Assembly: GCA_024516035.1 (NCBI GenBank)
Contig: CM044955.1
Span: 39,381,506 to 39,445,505 of the forward strand
DNA length: 64,000 bases
Direction: 5' to 3'
Origin: Bactericera cockerelli
Taxonomy: Eukaryota; Arthropoda; Insecta; Hemiptera; Triozidae
The notes under the pieces are model-generated. The model worked only from the letters and a program-made list of their open reading frames with translations. It had not been told where the DNA came from and searched no databases. Positions 56,795-64,000 of this stretch are shown piece by piece. The translations under genes and the position numbers were made by a program. How positions within the stretch are numbered: position 1 is the stretch's first letter; every line of letters begins with the position of its first letter.

Positions 56795-57585
56795 TTTATA
56801 AAATAGGAGGTGGAGCTTCTAATCTATTGAAACACTTGAAACTAAAACACCCAACAAATTTTGTGAACCGAGATTCATCTCCTATAAACGTTCTGAATGC
56901 AAAATTGTGAGATTCAGTTAGTGTACTGAATAATGAAAGAGCCGGTGCTTTTGCACTTGGTTCTTGAGTGATTACTCAAATTCATTATTCCATTTACATC
57001 CTCTCTCATAACCTCAAAAACCAAGTACAAAAGTAATTGGATAAATACTCGGTACTTTTAAGTAATCGATTACTGAAGTACCAGTTCCATGAAATACTCG
57101 ATATCACCCTAATTATTGCCAAAAATAATGAAACGGGGTAGTTTTCTGCTAGTGAACCTCGGTAGTGGGTTTCAAAATTTGAAAAGATCAAAAAAAATTC
57201 TGGGCGCTATCTAGTGTCACTCAAATAAGGATCACACCTGTTATCTCAAGATTTCCCCTCTCTTCAGCAAGTACTGTGAAATTTTCTTTCAGCATCTTTT
57301 CAATGTTTTTTTTCTATCATTTTTTTCTCCTTGCAATTGTAATTATTTACAGAACAGTACTTGGGTCACAATATAATTTTCGAGCATGCAACTCATTATA
57401 ACTTTTTTCCTTAAACAAAGTAGTGTCACCTCACTAGTTCAATATCAACTACCCAACATTTTACATGATAGTCTTATAATATTACTGCGTATCGCAACAT
57501 CCTTAAATTAAAAGTATTTTATCTGTTGATTGTTGATTAGTTTTATTTCATCTATCAGAGGAAAATCAATTAAATCAAAAAGTAG
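56795..57585. other. Non-coding stretch
   Basis: Nothing recognised. Confidence 0.4.
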
Positions 57586-57590
57586 TGATA

Positions 57591-58408
57591 TCCCCCAAAA
57601 AACACTACGTGTAAAAATAGTCGTCAAGTGTTGGAATGATCAAAAAGAACTGATATCAAAAACGTCAATTTTCTATGTTTGAAGGAATTATTTTTCACGT
57701 AATTAGTCTCTTGATAATTCAACCAAAATAATAGCCTCACAACAACAATACACCTTTGAGCAAACTTCGATTTGGTATTTTGAGAATTTAACCAAAAAAA
57801 CGCTTGCATACGAGTCTGCAACCATTTCGACATTTTCATCTTTACTATTCAAGGTCCAAAACCCAACTGACCAAATTTCGTATTGTGCGCATGACACACA
57901 CTTTCCCTCTTCTCTTAGGGTTGCAATATCGAAACGAAAATATCGATATTAGGTATATCGATAATATCGAAACCATAATATCGATATCCGATATTAGAAG
58001 ACTTCTCTCCCTTTACAATTCGATATTTCGTTACATAATATCGTTACATAATTTCGTCACATAATTTTGGTCATGTGCCAGAGCAAAGACATGAAAATGT
58101 CAAAAAAGCCACACGACAAAACAATGTTCTTGTAAGAACAATGTTGCATAATTACAGAGCCATTGTTCTTACAAGAGCATTGTTTTGTCGTGTGGTTTTT
58201 TTTTTGGTTAAATTCTCATAATACCAAATCGAAGTTTGCTCAAAGGTGTATTGTTGTTGTGAGGCTATTATTTTGGTTGAATTATCAAGAGACTAATTAC
58301 GTGAAAAATAATTCCTTCAAACATAGAAAATTGACGTTTTTGATATCAGTTCTTTTTGATCATTCCAACACTTGACGACTATTTTTACACGTAGTGTTTT
58401 TTGGGGGA
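57591..58408. mobile_element. Foldback element with TATCCC ends, copy 2
   Basis: TATCCCCCAAAAAACACTAC at the left and GTAGTGTTTTTTGGGGGATA at the right are exact complements. The arms pair over about 205 bp, with TA at both borders. The loop is rich in TATCGATA motifs and in a CAATGTTCTTGTAAGAACAA palindrome. Frames that appear twice on opposite strands come from the arms. Confidence 0.88.
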
Positions 58409-58412
58409 TACA

Positions 58413-58669
58413 AATCACTTATAAGACCAGTCATAACCTATGCCTCACCAGGCTGGATAAACGCAGCTAAAACGCATCACAAAATCTTACAACGGGTACA
58501 ATATGGAGCCCTCAAAACAATCCTAGAGAGAAAGAACTGAAAAGGAAGATGAAATACACAAAGATGGGTAGATAGAAACACTGAAAGAATTCCAAAACAG
58601 GTTAATAGTAAAATTTGCAGAAAACTCAAAAAACAGTGAAAACGTACTTCTCAAAAACCTAGGCCTATA
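58413..58669 (+). pseudogene. Jockey-like LINE reverse transcriptase, part 1
   Basis: Reads SLIRPVITYASPGWINAAKT, then HKILQRVQYGALKTILERK, and after a frameshift EDEIHKDG, a stop, IETLKEFQNRLIVKFAENSK and NVLLKNLGLY. This is the terminal region of Jockey-clade reverse transcriptases (pattern SLIRPxxTYAxPxW ... LQxxQNxxLR). It is interrupted after GLY by the foldback element below and continues at 59,659. Confidence 0.85.
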
Positions 58670-59658
58670 CAGGGTGGGGCAAAAGTCTGGAAACCCTTAA
58701 ATATCTTTCGAATGGCTTTCTCAGTAAATTTAAAATTTTGTACGGTAAACTGGGGTAATTAGACCTTCTTTTAGGGTGGAGCCGATTTTTGTTACCGGCC
58801 TCCATGTCGGGGCCAGGGGGGCCAACTTCATTTTTTTAAATTTGAACCCCAACTTTGCGATTCATTTTTGGAAAGGTCTTTAAATAAGAAATACTTTGGT
58901 GCAAATTTAAGTTTTTAAATATTAACTGTTTGCAAATGGCGTCCATCTTTGTGTATGCAGTGTAAAGTCTCGAAACCCCTGAATATCTTTCGTAAGAGCT
59001 TCTTCAGTAAATTTCAAATTGTGCACGAATTTGACCTTCTTTTAAAATGGGGGTAATTTTTGGTACCGGCCCCCATGTCGGGGCCAGGGGGCCAACTTCC
59101 ATTTTTTAAATACGAACCCCCACCTTGCGATACATTTTTGGAAAGGTCTTGAAATAAGAAATATTTTGGTGCTTGATTCCAAAAATGTATCACAAGGTGT
59201 GGTTTCGCATTTAAAAAAAAAAATGAAGTTGGCCCTCCTGTCCCAGACATGGGGGCCGGTAAAAAAAATCGGCCCCATTCTAAAATAAGGTCTGATTACC
59301 GAACCTAATTTTAAATTTACTGAAAAAGCCCTTTCGAAAGATATTCAGGAGTTTCCAGACTTTACACTGCATACACAAAGTTGGACACCATTTGCAAACG
59401 GTTAATATTAAAAAAAAATAAAATTTGCACCAAAGTATTTCTTATTTAAAGACCTTTCCAAAAATGTATCGCAAAGTACAGGTTCGTATTTAAAAAATGA
59501 AGTTGGCCCCCCTGGTCCCGACATGGGGGCCGGTAACAAAAATCGGCCCCACTCTAAAAGAAGGTCTTACTACCCCGGTTTACCATACAAAATTTTATCT
59601 TTGCCGAAGAAGCAATTCGAAAGTTATTCAGGGGTTTCCAGACTTTTGCCCCACCCTG
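58670..59658. mobile_element. Foldback element 5, four-module palindrome
   Basis: Ends CAGGGTGGGGCAAAAGTC and GACTTTTGCCCCACCCTG with TA at each border. Inside, a module of about 270 bp (TCTGGAAACCC ... ATGTCGGGGCCAGG ... TTGGAAAGGTCTT) occurs twice in direct order and then twice inverted. It splits a Jockey-like LINE, so it is younger than that copy. Non-coding. Confidence 0.88.
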
Positions 59659-59757
59659 TATAACCAACACAAGTTAGGGAAAAGATACAAAAACCAAACC
59701 ATAGGTAGTAAACTACTAACCCTACCAAATAAAATTCCATTTACACTTAGAAATTAA
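59659..59757 (+). pseudogene. Jockey-like LINE reverse transcriptase, part 2
   Basis: After the foldback element the LINE frame resumes (NQHKLGKRYKNQTIGSKLLT ... IPFTLRN) and ends in a stop at 59,757. This position is where Jockey-type ORF2 proteins usually end. The AT-rich sequence after it may be the LINE 3' untranslated region. Confidence 0.7.
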
Positions 59758-59759
59758 GA

Positions 59760-60160
59760 TAAACATAAATCAAATAATCTAGAAAAAAAGGAAATTTTAA
59801 ATAACAAGGTCAACATTATGAACAATGAAAACCTTGTAAATATCAATCACATCTAGAGACAACAAAGTAACCAAACACCACTGTCAATGGTTAAAAAGAG
59901 TAAACCTCTTATTACACAAAAATATTCAAAACAAATGCCAAAATGAAGGGAAAGGAAAAGGGGAGGGTTCAAATAACTGGGGGTGGGGAAGGAGGATATA
60001 AGCCAAACTCATTCCTCCAACACCAATCATGAAAAGATGGGGCACATGCTCATAATAAAAACTATATGGTTACTTTCTCTTATATATAAAAGAAGGATAA
60101 ATCCACAAACATAAAAGCTAATGCCAAATTTATCTAAGTAAATAATGTCAAACATATATG
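59760..60160. other. Probable LINE 3' flank
   Basis: A-rich plus strand without open frames, between the LINE end and the minisatellite. A GGGGAGG/GGGGTGGGG patch lies at 59,960-59,990. Confidence 0.4.
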
Positions 60161-60167
60161 TAAGTCC

Positions 60168-60780
60168 AAAAGAAGGGTCACCTCACTACAGACATACAGG
60201 GATAAATGCCCCAACAAAAACATAAAGCCTGATGGCAATATACCTAAAATCTAATTAAGCAATGTTATACTAAGTACACACATACCTCAAAAGAAGGGTC
60301 ACCTCACCACAATCATAAAAATAAGAATAAAGGCCCCAACATAAACGATGATGTCAACATTTATTAAAAACCAAGTAAACAATGTTATACTGAGTGCATA
60401 CATACGAGTATCACAAAAGAAGGGTCACCTCACTACAAACATAAATGGTCATCATTCACAAAAGAAGGATAAGGGCCCCAAAATAAATCATGATGTCATA
60501 TACATATATCTAAAATCTAAGAAAACAATGTTGCTCTGAGTACATGCATACCTTAAAAAGAGGTTCACCTCACGTCAAACAAAAATGATTGTTTTTTGCA
60601 AAAGAAGGACAAAGGCCCCAACATGAATCCTGATGTCAAATATACATCTAAAACAATTAAGTTGTAATTTAAGGAATTGAAAAATAAAAGAAGGGTCACC
60701 CCAATTAGCATAGTAATATTTTTTTATACTTTTTAAAAAGAAGGGAAAAGGACCCCAAACAACATAATTATACAACTTAC
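60168..60780 (+). repeat. Long-period tandem repeat, 122-139 bp, about 5 copies
   Basis: AAAAGAAGGGTCACCTCACT recurs at about 60,168, 60,291, 60,416, 60,555 and 60,688. Between are GGCCCCAACA, GATGTCA and AACAATGTTAT blocks. Unit length drifts and the later units are more divergent. Confidence 0.85.
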
Positions 60781-60789
60781 TTTAGGGTC

Positions 60790-61085
60790 CATTTTTGAAA
60801 ATTTTGGTACCTATCATACTCAAGATGAAAAAAATTAAAAAAAAAAAAATATCGAGGTGGACTGGCAGATAAAATCGTATATCGATAGGTGCTGCTTCAT
60901 TCAAACTTTATGGTCTAAAAAAATAAAAATAAAAACAAGTCACAAGGGGAAAAAATGGATATTCAGAACTATCACCTGCTGATGAGAGCAAATAAGCTCG
61001 AAATAGCTGTCCAGGTATGTTCTGATATTCATGTACATCTGATACATTTTTTCACTTTTCTGTTTATACTGATTATACTATTTTG
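60790..61085. other. Non-coding stretch
   Basis: An A run at 60,836-60,848 and the TTTCTGTTTATACTGAT motif at 61,059. No gene. Confidence 0.4.
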
Positions 61086-61089
61086 ACAG

Positions 61090-61594
61090 ACTATTGAGTT
61101 AAAGTTCGAAGAGCCAGCGTCGATGGCGCGTTGAATGCACCGGTTCTCGTTGGATCACCGAAGTTAAGCAACGTCCAGCGAGGTTAAGACTTCGTGATGC
61201 TGGCATTCCGGCCCAACCCAGGCTGGGTGAGGTTAATGTGGGTAGCAGGTTTGTGAGTTTCCTGCGAATGGAGGGTAACACCCCCGTCGTGATATGACCA
61301 ATGCAGTTGAAAGCGACGTTAAACCAAAAAAAAAAAAAAAAAAAAAAGTTCGAAGACGGGTTCCGGGAAGCCTGGAAGTTAGAGAATCTCAAATACCGTG
61401 GTATGATGGTGTGGAACTTGTTTTTGAAGAAAGCAAATGTGAAGAAGACTGAAGACACGAAGGAATTTAGGGGCAAAGTATTAAGTAGGATTACAAATAG
61501 TATACGGGAAGACAATCCTTTATCTGGGATACATTGCGCTGTAATTGGTGGAAACTTCAATATAAGGGACGGTCTTGTGGCTTTCTTTTTATAG
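61090..61594 (+). pseudogene. Exon-like ORF split by a 5S-headed SINE
   Basis: An acceptor-like TATTTTGACAG at 61,079-61,089 opens a frame TIELKFE that resumes after the SINE as DGFREAWKLENLKYRGMMVW and runs to a TAG at 61,592 (about 87 codons without the SINE). Its Lys/Glu-rich, balanced composition looks protein-like. No family is recognised. The SINE carries an 11-bp duplication, so the frame was intact before insertion. It could be a dead exon or an old transposon fragment. Confidence 0.35.
61112..61344 (+). mobile_element. 5S rRNA-headed SINE, copy A
   Basis: Starts GCCAGCGTCGATGGCGCG and follows 5S rRNA through CACCGGTTCTCG, GATCACCGAAGTTAAGC and CGAGGTTAAGACTT. Then comes the shared body (CCCAGGCTGGGTGAGGTTAA, TTCCTGCGAATGGAGGG), CGACGTTAAACC and a 24-base A tail. 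AAAGTTCGAAG is duplicated at 61,101-61,111 and 61,345-61,355. The box C part is shortened compared with copy B. Confidence 0.92.
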
Positions 61595-61599
61595 GTTGT

Positions 61600-62180
61600 A
61601 ATCTTATATTAAAATAGGAAAGAAATATCTTACATGGAAACAACTTTAGTCTAAATTCTAAAGAAAATCATTTGAGCGCACTACTGCAAGATGCTCGCTC
61701 GTTTAACAAACAAACAAAGCTAATGTATATTACGATCCCCTTAATTACGAACCATGTTTCTTTTTTTAATTGAACAAAATGATGGTGTTCCACAACATTC
61801 ATCTTGGAATGTTGGTAAAAATAAATTCATACCTTTACTTACTTATTCGGTAGCTATGTAGACATACAGCTCTTATTAACTATGTTAATTTTAATGAAGA
61901 TAGTAATTCTAATGAAATTTCTTAATATCTCTAATGCAAGTCTCAAGTAACATAGAAGATAAGGAAAATTACAAAGAGCTGGAATAGATAGGGGGAGATT
62001 AAAATGAAGGAGATATTGTTCTTGAGCTGGGAATAAATAATTATGGAAAAAGTAAGTTAAAAGCTCTCGGTGCACTTTGCATCAATATTTATTCTGCCTC
62101 TGGGGAGGGGGCTCCGCAGTGGAAAGATCACGAATTCATTAATCCACTATTCCAGATTACAATAATATTACTCTCATGAC
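61600..62180. other. Non-coding stretch
   Basis: Nothing recognised. AATAAA-like motifs near 61,821 could serve as a polyadenylation signal if the ORF above were a terminal exon. Confidence 0.4.
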
Positions 62181-62186
62181 TGTGTA

Positions 62187-62348
62187 CTGTCTTTTTCTAC
62201 ATTACACTTGGCTAGGTATTAGGGCATAGAGGTTTTTTAATTGGATCAAAATCTCAACATAATATAACTGTCTTTTTCTACATTACACTTGGCTAGGTAT
62301 TAAAGCATTGAAATTTTTAATTGGATCAAAATCTCAAAATAACATTTC
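62187..62348 (+). repeat. 81-bp tandem duplication
   Basis: CTGTCTTTTTCTACATTACA ... ATTGGATCAAAATCTCAA is present twice, 81 bp apart, with a few differences. The second copy leads into a 60-codon frame (62,342-62,514) followed by GTAGGT repeats. Confidence 0.85.
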
Positions 62349-62349
62349 T

Positions 62350-62815
62350 ATGTCCAACACCTGAAGGTTGTAGGAGTAAAAATAGATTCCAATTAAACCT
62401 TATCCTTAGTGATGGTGAATATGATTATAATTATCTGGGTGGCACTCTTCCTTTTAGAGAAATAGCTTCTGGAGCTCTGTCTAAGCATTGGAAAACGTCA
62501 GAAAAATATAGGTAGGTAGGTAGGTAGCTACCTTTTCTTCTCAACATATACTTTTAACTTTAATTACGTATATTAAAATTCTGTACTCGTGAATTACAAC
62601 CGTTTCGATGCTGTAGTAGTCAGTGTAAGTAGGACATTACATATGTATCGGTAAGAATTTGCCAGTTTAAGACTAGAAATTATAATAGAGTAAAAACATA
62701 AAATCTAATCTTAAAATAAGTCGAAAAATAGGGATGCAATTCTTACCATCCCAAGGGAAAAGATGGCCACTCCCGCGGCTAAATTTTGCCTAGGCCAATT
62801 AATTTGTTTGTTTTG
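62350..62815. other. Non-coding stretch, one exon-like frame
   Basis: The frame TPEGCRSKNRFQLNLILSDG to about 62,511 abuts a G/GTAGGTAGG donor-like sequence. No family is recognised and no clear acceptor is present. Confidence 0.35.
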
Positions 62816-62819
62816 TTTT

Positions 62820-62998
62820 TTTTTTTATGCTTTATTACGGGGACAGAGTACAATGGTAACAGTATAAAATTAAGAAAAAACAAACAAATGACAGAATAAA
62901 TAAGTAAAAAAGAAAATAACAATAATGTCCTACCTAAAGGGCGGGGTTATTGCCTGTGGCAATCTCTTCCACCCAACCCTTTAATTAAGGTTATACCC
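62820..62998 (-). mobile_element. LINE 3' end, second copy
   Basis: The minus strand has GGGTTGGGTGGAAGAGATTG, CAATAACCCCGCCCTTTAGG and then an AT-rich part ending in a T-rich/A-rich tail, matching 23,821-24,022. Confidence 0.65.
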
Positions 62999-63059
62999 AA
63001 CCAATTGATCATCTTCTTTGAAATATTATGGACCTCATTTGCATAGATATTATATATCT

Positions 63060-63435
63060 GTTACCCTAGTGCAAAATTAGACAAGTCATGTAGACACCCT
63101 AGTGCAAAATTAGACAAGTCATGTAGACACCCTAGTGCAAAATTAGACAAGTCATGTAGACACACTAGTGCAAAATTAGACAAGTCATGTAGACACCCTA
63201 GTGCAAAATTAGACATTCTGATGTTCTCATTTTCTTTGAAATATTATGGACTCATTTGCATAGATATTATATATCTGTTACCCTAGTGCAAAATTAGACA
63301 TAGAAAAGTCCTGTAGACACCCTAGTGCAAAATTAGACATTCTGATGTTCTCATTTTCTTTGAAATATTATGGACCTCATTTGCATAGATATTATATATC
63401 TGTTACCTGTTACCCTAGTGCAAAATTAGACAAGT
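63060..63435 (+). repeat. Nested tandem repeats, 33 bp and about 130 bp
   Basis: CCCTAGTGCAAAATTAGACA followed by AGTCATGTAGACA (33 bp) repeats about four times from 63,064. Then a larger unit with TTCTGATGTTCTCATTTTCT and ATTATGGACTCATTTGCATA is repeated around 63,000, 63,210 and 63,340, each flanked by the 33-bp motif. Confidence 0.9.
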
Positions 63436-63439
63436 CATG

Positions 63440-63825
63440 TAGAAATATGTTCCACTAGGAGTGCCGCATTTGTTATCAATAACACACAGGCATTCTCCCC
63501 TGGATATAGGTGGTACCTTGTTTCCACTACGCGAGCTGAATATGTAATGTTGTCTTTTTCCACGGTCGCTGAATATCTGATAAAACTTGTATTTGGTCCC
63601 CTTTTTGCAGACAAAGAGAATTGAATGATAATTAGGTATGGATTTGTGTGTATACAACTGTGCACCTCATATTATGTAATATACAGCATGGCTTATAGTA
63701 TAATATAATTAACAGTTAGGTCTGGTATATTCAAGTTTTCTATTAATACATAACCAAACTCATTCAGTAGGTAAATTGTTATTGATTACCCACATTTTTT
63801 TTTAGTAGTCATTTACCTAATCATA
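63440..63825. other. Non-coding stretch
   Basis: Nothing recognised. Confidence 0.4.
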
Positions 63826-63826
63826 A

Positions 63827-64000
63827 TCTCTATATATAAAACAGAAAAAAGGACTACCTACCTACCTACCTATGTTTGTTTGTCCGGAGTTGTTTAGCCA
63901 AAACGGTAAGAGATAGCGAAAAATGACTCAGAATTGACCCCCCTTAAACCATTATCGCTTTGTCCAGAAAAATTATAAAAAGTTCAAAAAGGCATTGCTG
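63827..64000 (+). mobile_element. Helitron C, second copy, cut by the window end
   Basis: TCTCTATATATAAAACAG and the following sequence (GTCCGGAGTTGTTTAGCC, AACGGTAAGAGATAGCG) match 56,538-56,715 almost exactly. The 3' hairpin lies beyond 64,000. Confidence 0.85.

Noticed and set aside
63060..63220. 33-bp repeats considered as a CRISPR array or telomere-like array
   Set aside because: Head-to-tail identical units without spacers; the unit is not a telomeric motif.

Overview
This 64 kb window looks like nuclear DNA of an arthropod, most likely an insect. It is AT-rich and has almost no open coding sequence. It is packed with decayed transposable elements of eukaryotic type: Helitrons, hAT, mariner/Tc1, Jockey-like LINEs, and SINEs with tRNA or 5S rRNA heads. 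No bacterial gene, operon, CRISPR array or functional rRNA/tRNA gene is visible. The insect assignment is inference from TE families and from one splice-bordered exon; no species can be named.

Layout. 1-8.7 kb: three foldback transposons with TACAGGGTG ends lie nearly end to end. Two are inverted copies of each other, each keeping the first and last parts of a transposase, and one contains a complete non-autonomous Helitron. 8.7-13 kb: dispersed repeats (called family X and repeat Y here) and a Helentron-like element. 14-21 kb: a tRNA-headed SINE, a triple-nested locus (a 5S-headed SINE inside a Helitron inside an older Helitron), and a hAT deletion derivative with its target-site duplication. 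21-29 kb: a candidate signal-peptide exon near 22.1 kb, a Tc1-like foldback element holding a SINE, LINE remnants, a 29-base G run and a Helitron end with a large CA array. 29-35 kb: a 1.65 kb palindrome with internal copies of its own terminal motif, a Helentron-like element, a tRNA-headed SINE and a deleted mariner. 37-43 kb: a second hAT, a foldback element, a 160-bp tandem repeat and two opposed Helentron-like elements, one with about 73 GTCT units. 44-56 kb: tandem repeats, a cluster of tRNA-headed SINEs and decayed LINE C-termini. 56-64 kb: short Helitrons, foldback elements (one splitting a Jockey-like LINE), a 5S-headed SINE splitting an exon-like ORF, and minisatellites.

The elements do not act as a gene system; they record successive insertions. 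Several are dated relative to each other by nesting with intact target-site duplications or by an empty sister site. The observations most worth following are: (1) SINEs whose 5S-type and tRNA-type heads share one central domain and 3' end; (2) the family of foldback elements whose TACAGGGTG ends appear repeatedly inside or against each other; (3) the Helentron/DINE-like family with a GTCT core array and a terminal hairpin; (4) the small signal-peptide exon at 22,102-22,161, the best candidate for a host gene.
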